A stretch of DNA of 64,000 nt from Alphaproteobacteria bacterium (GCA_947473805.1 CANJGB010000001.1:229413-293412), one strand, 5' to 3'. Positions 30,101-37,772 are shown, counted from the first letter of the stretch. Notes: generated from the sequence alone by a model not told the origin. Program-made: numbers and translations.

Positions 30101-30860
30101 TGCCTTGCGCCGGGTCTCGCCGCGAAGCGCCGCGCGCGAACCATTCCTCGGCGTCGGCAACCCGGTCCTGTCAGGGGTGGGCGAGAGCCGGGGCGGGGGC
30201 GCCAGGCTATTCCGCGGCGCGCTGGCCGACGTCAACGAGGTGCGTCAGCTGCCTGCCTTGCCGGACTCTGCCGACGAGTTGATGCGGATTGCAAACGCCC
30301 TACATGCCCCTGGCGATGCCCTGCTGCTGGGCCCGGGGGCATCGGAAACCAAGATCAAAGCTGCAGCATTGGATCGCTATCGCGTTGTGGCCTTCGCGAC
30401 ACACGCCCTGCTTGCCGGCGAGCTCGGCGACAACTTGGAGCCGGCCTTGGTGCTAAGTCCACCGCAAATGGCGACTGCAGGGGACGATGGCCTGCTGACC
30501 GCGTCCGAAATCGCCGCGCTGTCGCTCGATGCCGATCTCGTCATCCTTTCCGCCTGCAACACGGGCGGTTCCGACGGGACACCGGACGGGACGGCGATGT
30601 CCGGTCTCGCGCGGGCGTTCTTCACCGCCGGTGCGCGGTCGCTCCTGGTATCGCACTGGCCTGTCGCATCCAAAGCCGCGGTGCGGCTCACCACCCGCAT
30701 GTTTGCATTCATGACGGAGGACGGCGCCATGGGCCGTGCCGAGGCCTTGCGACGCTCGATGACGGAGTTCGTGGCGGACGAAACCGTGGCGCCAGAGTTC
30801 CGTCACCCGATGTTCTGGGCCGCCTTCAGCCTCGTGGGCGAGGGCGCGCGGCCCGAGTAG
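27144..30860 (+). CDS. Exported CHAT-domain caspase-like protease with TPR-like repeats
   Basis: A 1238-residue protein. An N-terminal hydrophobic signal (about 15-40, ending PAVAAE) is followed by a long alpha-helical, Ala/Leu/Asp-rich solenoid (about 45-830) that looks TPR-like. A C-terminal CHAT domain (about 860-1238) has the catalytic dyad His1087 (VAFATHALL) and Cys1138 (ILSACNTGG), plus FFTAGARSLLVSHWPV. CHAT proteins are separase/caspase relatives that process protein targets; most TPR-CHAT proteins are cytosolic, so the export signal suggests a periplasmic role. Its neighbours are an M17 aminopeptidase upstream (21 bp) and a convergent eRF1-like gene downstream (27 bp). Confidence 0.88.
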   Translation: MLQRTYSVRHWPELALLVRRVGLVFALAGLAGLAPAVAAERLDPAAAVEAAAGKLLKEKRPAKALPLLRQVVALRRQALKPDDDRIAVGAVELASALSGDLNRHDEAARIVREVLPPFEARGADDPVAVELRYVLAETFLRLDRYDDALALIDINLAVLRAGSGHADAAVVESLAIHADALRRASRPGQAVVELRDVYAVRRRTGDYSAYRAAAELAEALLETGDVAAAESALIEFWSEDMRADAATFSPITLDKLVGIAVGGGEPDRVERWLLDQAGILGGKADAGRLLENIADALAKLYRQTGRREDAEQALAMAQGLARRDAGVGELRRSTDKLAGSIDGYLLKGDQMSAGPLAADWVEAVATQAYWRDDGIRRTLRSFGRQCFSSQPDEARVWVPFCRRLVDVVVTMDGADSDKAVDALNRLGGLMVAAGDPAGALAPLGRARAIAEARSTVAGDNYAAVMGNIVRALHKSGRAAEALTLAEARAAQGGEDEVKDLLRLARDIDRELGTLETARQRFEYDLGYAPAGNSDLVFAADRLRHALIEAGRRDDAMDMLQRLAMAQRQNGADGYMATSLSLLADLLEQGGRKDEAAAARREAGEADAAANARTALTRRAAEQDRRLEIERKLALPPENIAEAWDQASLVNQDDPDHAEAILQPFLDAAMQRGPASNAALQALFYLQLANRFARPLRALDWSRQAVARLTEPALAGAWQLDARPHYYRHVAMISRLLDRPDAPPGLIGEAFTVAQRAGNQDVAGTLQKAMVRLADGAGPFAALLKARVGAEEKLRALVVEHVEENPAAVAAALRQRAELVRERDALDRQLAAIFPERTATLAGKPVDLDEAQKLLRPDEALLLYLIDTQSFAIVVRPDGVRLVPLEIGAPDMLREVAVLRRNLDHDVNGDLAPYPADRAYALYRQLIEPLHLPEQVRHLLVVPDGGLGGFPLGALVTAAPSGADPGGFEWLAKRFAVSVLPSTAALHALRRVSPRSAAREPFLGVGNPVLSGVGESRGGGARLFRGALADVNEVRQLPALPDSADELMRIANALHAPGDALLLGPGASETKIKAAALDRYRVVAFATHALLAGELGDNLEPALVLSPPQMATAGDDGLLTASEIAALSLDADLVILSACNTGGSDGTPDGTAMSGLARAFFTAGARSLLVSHWPVASKAAVRLTTRMFAFMTEDGAMGRAEALRRSMTEFVADETVAPEFRHPMFWAAFSLVGEGARPE

Positions 30861-30887
30861 ATTTTCCGCGACGGCCTGGATCCGTGG

Positions 30888-31403
30888 CTACGAAGCAGTT
30901 GGATGGTCGGCGGCGCCGAGCGCCACGCAGGCGAAGCAGTCCAGCGTGAGGACGTCCGTGGGTCCTTCGCAGCGATCGCAGGGATTGCCGTCGAACAGGT
31001 CGTCGTCCTCCGCACAGCGACGGCAGTCCGTGTCTTTCGCGGCGTGGCGGCGGACCGGCTTGTCGGCAAGCAGGCGATTGGCGGCATCGACCAGGCGGCT
31101 GTCGGGCATGCGCGCCAGCGTCGCAAATCCCGCGAGTTTGGTGGCGGACCACGGCCGTTGCGTCTCAAGCCAACGGGCGAAGGCCGCCTTGGCGACAGTG
31201 GGGCCGGTTACCAGAAAGCGCTCCGCGTCACCCAAAGCCTCGAACACCGCAATGTAGTAGGGGGCTGCCTCACGGTCGGCGCCTCCTGTGCCGGCCGATG
31301 CCGGCGGCACCACGCGCCGATAGTCGACGCCATGCTCATATAGCCTTGCAACCCGCGCATCGTGTTGGTCGATCCACACAATGGCCTCGTAGGATTCCGA
31401 CAC
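30888..31403 (-). CDS. eRF1-domain-3-like protein with C-terminal CxxC cluster
   Basis: A 171-residue protein. Residues 1-115 resemble the small proteobacterial proteins named translational machinery protein (bacterial eRF1-like): YEAIVWIDQHDARVARL, then YYIAVFEALGDAERFLVTGP and a conserved Ala-Lys. Residues 120-171 add three CxxC pairs (127/130, 142/145, 156/159), probably a zinc-binding ribbon. GTG 31403 is the start because GGAGG lies 5 bp before it (31409-31413); the longer reading to 31505 is not needed. The eRF1-like match is from memory of the family, and the function is unknown. It converges with the CHAT protease gene. Confidence 0.6.
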   Translation of the reverse strand: MSESYEAIVWIDQHDARVARLYEHGVDYRRVVPPASAGTGGADREAAPYYIAVFEALGDAERFLVTGPTVAKAAFARWLETQRPWSATKLAGFATLARMPDSRLVDAANRLLADKPVRRHAAKDTDCRRCAEDDDLFDGNPCDRCEGPTDVLTLDCFACVALGAADHPTAS

Positions 31404-31555
31404 CGTCGCCTCCGTGACAAACTGGTGCAAGTGTCGAACATCCCGGTCCCGCGGGGATTGATCCGTATCAATTGGCCTGCGAAATGCCCATGTCGCGGCC
31501 TGCACGTATTGCGCCTTGACGGCCCCGGTCAGGGGCAGGATAGCTTGTCCCCTCG

Positions 31556-32382
31556 ATGTCCCCCTTCCAAGTCCGCCACCGCGAACTGATTGCGTTCGCC
31601 GTTCTGCTGGTCGCGCCCGGCTTCATGTCGTCGGCCATGGCGGTGGCGCGCGTGGCGGCGGAGCATCAGTTGCCGCCGATCGCCGTTTCGTTCGGGCGGT
31701 GGTTCGTCATGGGCGCGGTCCTGTTGCCGTTTACCGGGCTCAACGCCTGGGGTCACCGGGCGGTCATCCGGGCCAACTGGCTGCGCCCATCCTGATCGTG
31801 GTGGGCGCGGTCCTGTTTCTCGGCGAGCGCATTATCGCGCGCCAGGTGTGCGGCATACTGCTCAGTCTCGCGGGCGTCGTTGCCATCGTGGCCAAGGGCG
31901 ATCCACATGTGCTGCTGCACCTCGACCTCGTGCCCGGTGACCTTTGGACCCTGTTCGGCTGCTTCTGCTGGGCAACCTATTCGTTGATGTTGCGGGCGCA
32001 TGGCCTGTTGTTGCCGGCGCTGACACTGATGTGTGTCACCGCCTTGTTCGGCGCGGCGGCGATGCTGCCGCTGGCCATTTGGGAATGGTCGCGGCTGGGC
32101 TTCGCCGTCGATACCGGCGCGCTGTTCTGGGTGGTGCTTTATACCGCGCTTGTTCCGGGGCTGATCGGCTATCGCCTGCACGCCCATGCCACAGCGGTAT
32201 TGGGCGCGGGGCGCAGCGCGGTGGTGAACTACATTGCGCCGGTCTATGCGTCGTTCTACGGCTGGCTGCTGTTCGGCGAGCGGCTGCTGCCATATCACCT
32301 TGTCGGCGGCGGGCTGGTTTTCGCCGGCGTCTTCCTCGCTAGCCGGGCGCGCCGGCCTAGCTCCGGTCCTTCTCCGAGTTGA
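31556..32382 (+). pseudogene. EamA/DMT-family permease, internal deletion and frameshift
   Basis: Two frames together give an EamA (drug/metabolite) transporter. Frame one (31556-31795) encodes the N-terminal helices up to VIRANWLRPS. Frame two continues from about 31785 with APILIVVGAVLFLGERI to 32382. In homologues about 35 residues lie between these points. The junction at about 31783-31788 thus fits a deletion of about 105-115 bp that is not a multiple of three and removes a helix or two. The remaining helices look otherwise intact, so the loss is recent. An assembly error is an alternative. Only a weak ribosome site precedes ATG 31556. Confidence 0.75.
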
Positions 32383-32710
32383 AGTCGGCTGCCTTGTCGT
32401 CCTCGCCCTCATATTCTTCGCGGGCGTCGTCCGCGTCCAGCCGTTCAAAATCGTCGTCGGGGAAGTCGGCATTGACCACGTCGAGGAATTCGGCGCGGGC
32501 GTCCTCGGATTTCAGCATCAGGGCCGGTTCATTACTGGCGCGGATCATCAGCAGCGAGACGCCGTTGCTCAGGTCCTCGCTGCAATACGGACTGTCTTCG
32601 CGGGTGCCGCTGGGATGCCGGGCGCAGGCCATGAGGTGCGCCTTTTCCTCGCGCGTCACGGGCGGATTGGCGGTCAGAAACTCGTCGAAATCGGTCGTGG
32701 TGGCCGCCAT
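32357..32710 (-). CDS. Small acidic hypothetical protein
   Basis: A 117-residue strongly acidic, probably cytosolic protein. Its C-terminal third is nearly all Asp/Glu (FPDDDFERLDADDAREE). It has single Cys residues in CARHPSG and YCSEDL but no clear domain. ATG 32710 has AAAGGAAC upstream (32716-32723). The coding sequence overlaps the last 26 bp of the EamA pseudogene on the other strand. I do not recognise a characterised family. Confidence 0.65.
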   Translation of the reverse strand: MAATTTDFDEFLTANPPVTREEKAHLMACARHPSGTREDSPYCSEDLSNGVSLLMIRASNEPALMLKSEDARAEFLDVVNADFPDDDFERLDADDAREEYEGEDDKAADFNSEKDRS

Positions 32711-32865
32711 GGGGCGTTCCTTTCTCCACATGATGAGAGAAAGGAGAACGGCTGGCTTGCGGCCAAGGTTCCTGCAGGCCCCGTCCGCCCTGCGGGCGAA
32801 TGAGGCGTTGACGCCGCCCCCCGGCCGTTGCGAGGCTAGGATACAGGCATGCGGGAGGAAACAGC

Positions 32866-33651
32866 GTGACCGATAAAGGCGGCAAGGGGCCATTCGACCT
32901 CAGCGGGCGCGTGGCGCTGGTCGTGGGCTCCAGCATGGGCATCGGGCTCGGCATGGCTGCGGCCTTGGCGCAAGCCGGCGCGACGGTCGGCATTAACGGG
33001 CGCGACAGGCCGCGTCTGGCCAAAGCGCACGAAAGCCTGGTGGCGCAGGGCTTGAAGGCCATCGCACTGCCGTTCGATGCGGCCGATTTCGACGCCTTGC
33101 ACGCCGGCATCGATGCGCTCGTCCGCCAGGCGGGGCCGGTCGATATCCTGATCAACAATGCGGCGGTGAACCCGCGCGCGCCTTTGGCCGAGATGACGCT
33201 GGACCAGTGGCACTCGGCGTTTCGCCTCAACCTCGATTCTGCACTCGTCGCCAGCCAGAAAGTGGCGCCGGGCATGATCGCGAAAAAGCGCGGCAAGATC
33301 ATCAACACGCTGTCGCTCGCGACCGACATCATGCGGCCGACGACGGCCGCCTATGCCGCCAGCAAGGCCGCAGGGCGCATGCTGACCAAAGCCTTGGCTG
33401 TGGAATGGGCGCAATACAACATCCAGGTCAACGCGATCAGTCCGGGCTGGAACCGGACCGAGCGCATGGCCTTCAACCTCAGCCGCCTGCCCGACCTCGA
33501 TGCCTGGGTGAAAAAGCAGACGCCACTCGGCCGGTGGAGTGACCCGATGCAGGATCTCGGCGGCGCGGCGGTCTATTTCGCGTCCGATGCCTCAAACTTC
33601 GTGACCGGCCAGACTTTGCAGATCGACGGCGGCATGACGGCGACGTTCTGA
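32866..33651 (+). CDS. Short-chain dehydrogenase/reductase
   Basis: A 261-residue SDR. The nucleotide motif is VGSSMGIGLG (20-29; the usual TG is VG). It has NNAA (97-100), Ser150, Tyr163 and Lys167 (AAYAASKAAG), so the catalytic set is complete. It would oxidise or reduce a hydroxyl/ketone with NAD(P). The start is GTG 32866 with GGGAGGAAA at 32850-32858. It is followed 29 bp later by a paralogue (33681), and the two share near-identical motifs, which suggests old tandem duplication. With the SnoaL-like gene they form a three-gene catabolic unit. Confidence 0.9.
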   Translation: MTDKGGKGPFDLSGRVALVVGSSMGIGLGMAAALAQAGATVGINGRDRPRLAKAHESLVAQGLKAIALPFDAADFDALHAGIDALVRQAGPVDILINNAAVNPRAPLAEMTLDQWHSAFRLNLDSALVASQKVAPGMIAKKRGKIINTLSLATDIMRPTTAAYAASKAAGRMLTKALAVEWAQYNIQVNAISPGWNRTERMAFNLSRLPDLDAWVKKQTPLGRWSDPMQDLGGAAVYFASDASNFVTGQTLQIDGGMTATF

Positions 33652-33680
33652 CCGCCCGTAAAGGTAGAGGGGAAACACAT

Positions 33681-34451
33681 ATGAGCAATCCGTTCGATCT
33701 CAGCGGCAAGGTGGCGCTGGTTACTGGATCAAGCATGGGCATCGGCCTCGGCATGGCGACGGCTTTGGCCGAGGCGGGCGCCACCGTGGCACTGAACGGC
33801 CGCAAGGCCGAGGGCGTGCAGCCGGTGGCCGACCAGCTGAAGGCGCGCGGGCTCAAGGTGCTGGTCAGCGCGTTCGACGCCAGCGACCCGAGGGCAGTCG
33901 ATGCGGCGGTCACGGCGCTGGAGCGCACGGCCGGACCGGTCGATATCCTGTTCAATAATGCGGCGCACAACATCCGCGGCGAGCTGCTGACTTACAGCCT
34001 GGAAAACTGGCGCAAGACTTTCTCGCTTAACCTCGATGCCATCCTGATCTGCAGCCAGCGGGTGGTGAAGGGCATGATCGAGCGCAAGCGCGGCAAGATC
34101 GTCAACACGCTGTCGCTGTCCACCGACGTGACGCGTGCGGGCTCCGGCCCCTATGCCGTGACCAAGGCCGGCGGGCGGATGCTGACCAAGGCGATGGCCG
34201 TCGAATGGGCGGCGCACAATATCCAGGTGAACGCGATCAGCCCCGGCTGGAACATGACCGACATGATGAAGATCTCGGTCAAGAACAACCCGGACCTCGA
34301 CACCTTCGTGAAGGCGCGTACACCGCTGGGCCGGTGGAGCAACCCGGCGCACGACCTGGGCGGGGCGGCGGTTTACTTCGCCTCATCTGCGTCCGACTTC
34401 GTGACCGGGCAGAATTTGCAGATCGACGGCGGTTTCACCGCGACGTTCTAG
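33681..34451 (+). CDS. Short-chain dehydrogenase/reductase (tandem paralogue)
   Basis: A 256-residue SDR with TGSSMGIGLG (15-24), NNAA (92-95), Ser145, Tyr158 and Lys162 (GPYAVTKAGG). The C-terminal QIDGGFTATF is almost the same as that of the upstream gene. The start has AGAGGGGAAA about 9 bp before ATG. It probably oxidises a related intermediate in the same pathway; the substrate is unknown. The SnoaL-like gene begins 11 bp after its stop. Confidence 0.9.
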   Translation: MSNPFDLSGKVALVTGSSMGIGLGMATALAEAGATVALNGRKAEGVQPVADQLKARGLKVLVSAFDASDPRAVDAAVTALERTAGPVDILFNNAAHNIRGELLTYSLENWRKTFSLNLDAILICSQRVVKGMIERKRGKIVNTLSLSTDVTRAGSGPYAVTKAGGRMLTKAMAVEWAAHNIQVNAISPGWNMTDMMKISVKNNPDLDTFVKARTPLGRWSNPAHDLGGAAVYFASSASDFVTGQNLQIDGGFTATF

Positions 34452-34462
34452 GAGACATACAG

Positions 34463-35008
34463 ATGGCGACGACATTGAAGGCGCTCGAGGCGCGCCTGCG
34501 CGTGCTTGAGGACGAGCGTGCGATCATGCAGCTGATGGCCGCCTACGGTCCGGCGGTGGACTCCGGCTCTGCCGATGCCGCCGCCTGGCTGTGGAGCGAG
34601 GATGGTGTGTACGATGCGCAGGTTGACCTGTTCGAGGGCCGCAAGGGCATCCGCCGCATGGTTACAGGTCCGATGCACCAGGAGATCATCCAGGGCGGCT
34701 CGGCGCACGTCATCGGCATGCCCTATATCGAACTGAACGGCGACAAGGCAGAGGCCACCTGTTACGCGCGCCTGTACCGCTGGGCGGGCGATAGCTTCAA
34801 GGTCTGGCGCATCACCGCCAACCGCTGGCAGTTCGTGCGCGAAAATGATGGCTGGCACGTCAAGCACCGCCTGAACATCCAGCTGAACGGCACGCCAGAG
34901 GCACGCGCCTTGCTTGCCCAGGGCGTGCGGAACATCGGCGTGCAAAAGAAAACGGCGGCCAAGAAGAAGGCCGCCGTAAAGAAAAAGATGGTGAGGGGGC
35001 GCCGCTAG
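34463..35008 (+). CDS. SnoaL-like (NTF2-fold) protein with Lys-rich tail
   Basis: A 181-residue protein. Residues 1-150 are an NTF2-fold SnoaL-like domain (LEDERAIMQLMAAYG at the start), a family that includes hydratases and isomerases acting on polycyclic or steroid-like compounds. Residues about 158-181 form a Lys-rich, histone-H1-like tail (KKTAAKKKAAVKKK), unusual for the family. ATG 34463 has GGAG at 34451-34454; the longer reading back to 34205 is shadow. It is the last gene of the SDR-SDR-SnoaL unit, with a hairpin at its stop codon. Confidence 0.85.
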   Translation: MATTLKALEARLRVLEDERAIMQLMAAYGPAVDSGSADAAAWLWSEDGVYDAQVDLFEGRKGIRRMVTGPMHQEIIQGGSAHVIGMPYIELNGDKAEATCYARLYRWAGDSFKVWRITANRWQFVRENDGWHVKHRLNIQLNGTPEARALLAQGVRNIGVQKKTAAKKKAAVKKKMVRGRR

Positions 35009-35017
35009 GCGCCCCTT
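34994..35017. terminator. Hairpin at end of SDR-SnoaL unit
   Basis: AGGGGGCGCC, loop GCTA, GGCGCCCCTT forms an 8-10 bp stem that includes the stop codon of the SnoaL-like gene. The T-run after it is poor on the plus strand. On the minus strand the hairpin is followed after 6 bp by CTTTTTC. It may stop readthrough between the plus-strand unit and the convergent pseudogene. Confidence 0.5.
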
Positions 35018-35023
35018 CGGTAT

Positions 35024-35614
35024 TCAGCAGCCGGCGCGGAAGAACAGCGTGTCGCTCCGCGGCTGGTCGAACTTCTCGGCCATGGTCAGCACATCCGGAC
35101 CGAAGAGGAAGTGGCCAACCGGCGTTGGCGTACAGGGACCCACCACGGTGTTCTTCGCCGTGCTGGCCTTGGTCTCGATCCACGTGACGATGGTCTTCCC
35201 GTCGGTCGCGCCGTTTGAACCCTCTATCGCGGCCTTGTAGAGATACAGCGCGTCGTGGCCGACACCGATATCGGTGGCGCCGACCCGGAAGCGGCCGCGC
35301 CGGTCGCAGCGGCCATCGTTGAACATGATCCAGGGGCGGCTCGAACAGCGGGGTCAGCGTTTCCCCATCAGCATCGAAGCGGAACAGGCCGCTGTGCAGC
35401 GCGATCAGGAACGATCCATGCGGCTAAAGGCGAACGAGCCGATGGCCGATGGCATGGCCCATGTGCGGTTCGTCCCCGTGAACGGATCAAGGCGGTTGAA
35501 GCTATGGCCGAAATGGTCGATCCAGTACAACGCATCGCCACCCGGCGACCACAGCGGACACTCGCCGGGTATCGCCTTGCCCCGCAGTACCAGGTCGTAG
35601 TTTGGAGTCTCCAC
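35024..35614 (-). pseudogene. Chimeric remnant: SMP-30 lactonase 5' part joined to LivK-like 3' part
   Basis: From GTG 35614 the minus strand encodes the start of an SMP-30/gluconolactonase protein (NYDLVLRGKAIPGECPLWSP, DALYWIDHFGHSFNRLDP). It shifts frame near 35412-35420 (GSFLIALHSGLFRFD) and again near 35315-35330. It then reads the SMP-30 motif FNDGRCDRRGRF. From about 35262 the same frame becomes the last 80 residues of a branched-chain amino-acid receptor (GHDALYLYKAAIEG to KFDQPRSDTLFF). That end is similar to, but clearly diverged from, the C-terminus of the intact receptor at 37819. A deletion that fused two neighbouring genes and later frameshifts explain this. GTG 35614 sits 2 bp after the cyclase stop. 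Confidence 0.75.
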
Positions 35615-35616
35615 TG

Positions 35617-36675
35617 TCAGACGGTGGCGACCGGCGTGGCGGGCGAGCCGACCGCGCCGGGCAGACGCAGAGGCGGCGCGGTGAGCAAGAATCGGTTGCG
35701 GCCATGGGCGCGCAGCCAGTTGGCCAGCGGGGTCAGGTGCCAAAGTTCGCCCAGGTGGATGCCCAGCTTGAACAGGCAATGTTCGTGCAATGGCGCGACG
35801 CAGAACGGCTCGGTGCGTCCCGCGACTTTCGTCAGGTCGACATGCTCGACAGCGACATTGTCGGCCATGATCACGGCCAGACCTGAATCGGTAATCCACT
35901 GCAGCAGCTTCCTGTCGTTGCCGTCCAGGCCGGCGCCGCCGTGCATTATCTTTTCGCGGTCGGGCTTGCGATCCATCTCGAGGAGCAATTGGGCTATGCC
36001 GGTGTGCAGGCACAGCATGTCGCCCTTCTCGACCACCACCTTGTCGGCGTCCATTACCCGCATCAGGTCGTCATAGCCGACACTTTTGTAAGTCATGCCG
36101 TAATGGGCATGCAGGTCGACCATGACGCCGCGGCCCTGCACGCAGCTCTCCGCCATCTTTTCGATGCCGAGCGCGCGGGCGACGCAGGTCGAAGAATAGA
36201 CCGTGGCGCCCAGACCGCCGGCATCGCGCGCATCGTCGGGGCCGACGATGTCGTCACCGGCGCGATAGCCGTTGTAGTACACCGGCTCGTCCACGCCATC
36301 GCCATCGGCGTCGAACATGTAGCCGGCATGGGCAAAGGCATCCCACTGGCTGGAATATTGCGTGTGCATGATGACGATGTCGTCGCACACCACTTCGCGC
36401 GCGCCGGGAATCTCCAGCGACGATTGCAGGTTCATGCGCGCCCTGCCGTTCTGCAGCACGGGACGCAGGACCGGCGGATGGCGGTGCGGGCTCAACACGT
36501 TGCCGCCGGGAAAATCGAGCGGCAGGGTCAGGCAGAAGGTCTTGCCTTCGCGCACCTCGGCGACGCCCTGTTTTACCTTGTCGGGGGTCAGCAGGTTCAA
36601 CCGGCCGATCTCGTCGTCGGGGCCAAATTCGCCCCAGTTCGATCCTTCAGGGCGGCGTTTCCAGCGCTGGGCCAT
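35617..36675 (-). CDS. Cyclase family protein (kynurenine formamidase-like)
   Basis: A 352-residue protein of the cyclase/KynB superfamily. The metal-site region reads IMHTQYSSQWDAFAHAGY. This is a variant of the family's HTGTHxDxPxHF: the second His and Asp are shifted, as in the longer subgroup of these metal-dependent hydrolases. It probably cleaves an amide or lactone in a catabolic route. ATG 36675 has GGAGGAAA at 36682-36689; the 52 codons upstream of it are not homologous. It diverges from the TctC gene and precedes the SMP-30 remnant, so an original operon of cyclase plus lactonase is likely. Confidence 0.8.
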   Translation of the reverse strand: MAQRWKRRPEGSNWGEFGPDDEIGRLNLLTPDKVKQGVAEVREGKTFCLTLPLDFPGGNVLSPHRHPPVLRPVLQNGRARMNLQSSLEIPGAREVVCDDIVIMHTQYSSQWDAFAHAGYMFDADGDGVDEPVYYNGYRAGDDIVGPDDARDAGGLGATVYSSTCVARALGIEKMAESCVQGRGVMVDLHAHYGMTYKSVGYDDLMRVMDADKVVVEKGDMLCLHTGIAQLLLEMDRKPDREKIMHGGAGLDGNDRKLLQWITDSGLAVIMADNVAVEHVDLTKVAGRTEPFCVAPLHEHCLFKLGIHLGELWHLTPLANWLRAHGRNRFLLTAPPLRLPGAVGSPATPVATV

Positions 36676-36693
36676 GGGATTTTTCCTCCGGCG

Positions 36694-36741
36694 CCTGCAG
36701 CCGCGCCGCTTACGGGCGCTTGACCCTGCGGGGCTGCAGGG
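36694..36741. promoter_or_regulatory. Inverted repeat in divergent promoter region
   Basis: CCTGCAGCC (36694-36702) and GGCTGCAGG (36732-36740) are exact inverse complements, each built on CTGCAG. They lie in the 106-bp gap between the divergent cyclase and TctC genes. A second, smaller hairpin (CCCTGC/GCAGGG) overlaps the right arm. Both arms suit binding of a dimeric regulator that controls both directions. No regulator gene is adjacent. Confidence 0.35.
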
Positions 36742-36781
36742 ATCAAATCCGGTAACAAATAAAAGCGCAAGGGAGGAAAAC

Positions 36782-37744
36782 ATGAAACTAAACGTGCTTC
36801 TGGCCGTCTGTCTGGCGGCTTTCGTCGGCACCGCACACGCGCAATCTGCTGCCGACTATCCAAGCAAGCCGATCAAGCTGGTGGGGCCGTTCGCGGCCGG
36901 GCGCAGCGGCGACATCATGGCCCGCATGATCGCCGACCACCTGCAGAAGAAGTGGGGCCAGTCGGTCATCGTCGAGAACCAGGCCGGCGGCGGCTCGCTG
37001 ATCGGCACCCAGCAGGTCAAGCGCGCGGCGCCAGACGGCTACACCCTGCTGCTCGGCTACGACTCGCTGGCCATGTTCAACATCTTCCTGAAGAACCCTG
37101 AGATCGAGCCGCAGAAGGACCTGACGCCGATCTCGTACTTCTCGCGCTATCCGCTGGTTCTGCTGTCGTCGGCCAAACAGCCCTATACGACCTTCAAGGA
37201 GATGGTCGCCTATGCCAAGGCAAACCCGGGCAAGGTCAACCTCGCGATGCAGACCAACGCGCCGGTGCACCTGTTCGGCGCGTTGATCGCAAACCGCGCC
37301 GGCATCGACTGGCAGATGATCCCCTACACCGCCGCGGCCGCTTTGAACCAGTCGCTGCTGGCCGATGAAACCCATGTGACGCTGACGCTCTACAGCGCCC
37401 TGTCAGGTTCCATTGAAGAAGGCAAGATTCGCGCCCTTGCCGTGCTGGCCGACGAGCGCTCTCCGTTGGCGCCTGGTGTGCCGACGCTCAAGGAACAGGG
37501 CATGGATATCACCGCAACCGTCTGGTACGGCCTGTTCGGCCCGGGCGGCATGCCGAAGCCGATCGTCAACAAGTTGTCCAAGGCGATCCAGGACATGGTC
37601 AAGGACCCTGGCGTCGTCGAGCAGGCGAAGAAGATGAACATGGAACTGGTCGGTTCGACGCCCGAGGTGCTGGCCAAGACCCTGGCCGACGATCTGAAGA
37701 TCCGCGCCGAGGCGGGAAAGATCGCCAATATCAAGCCGGAATAG
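36782..37744 (+). CDS. Bug/TctC family tripartite tricarboxylate receptor
   Basis: A 320-residue periplasmic receptor with a Sec signal peptide (1-20, ending GTAHAQ). The mature start YPSKPIKLVGPFAAG and VIVENQAGGGSLIGTQQVKRAAPDGYTLLLG are Bug-family hallmarks. These proteins bind carboxylates or related aromatic acids and work with TctAB permeases, often encoded elsewhere; none is in the window. GGGAGGAAAA precedes ATG 36782. It diverges from the cyclase gene, so both may serve the same substrate. Confidence 0.92.
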   Translation: MKLNVLLAVCLAAFVGTAHAQSAADYPSKPIKLVGPFAAGRSGDIMARMIADHLQKKWGQSVIVENQAGGGSLIGTQQVKRAAPDGYTLLLGYDSLAMFNIFLKNPEIEPQKDLTPISYFSRYPLVLLSSAKQPYTTFKEMVAYAKANPGKVNLAMQTNAPVHLFGALIANRAGIDWQMIPYTAAAALNQSLLADETHVTLTLYSALSGSIEEGKIRALAVLADERSPLAPGVPTLKEQGMDITATVWYGLFGPGGMPKPIVNKLSKAIQDMVKDPGVVEQAKKMNMELVGSTPEVLAKTLADDLKIRAEAGKIANIKPE

Positions 37745-37772
37745 TCCGGCGCAAAAAGCCGGCACAAAAAGA

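Noticed and set aside
31516-32382. 288-residue intact EamA-like transporter
   Set aside because: Its first 90 residues are out-of-frame sequence; real N-terminal helices are in a different frame, so this is a broken gene.
35024-35326. 100-residue intact small protein
   Set aside because: It is a join of an SMP-30 motif and the C-terminus of a receptor with no signal peptide or ribosome site.
35405-36013. 202-residue minus-strand protein
   Set aside because: The N-terminal part overlaps the cyclase gene in another frame; only the last 70 residues are SMP-30-like and belong to the pseudogene.
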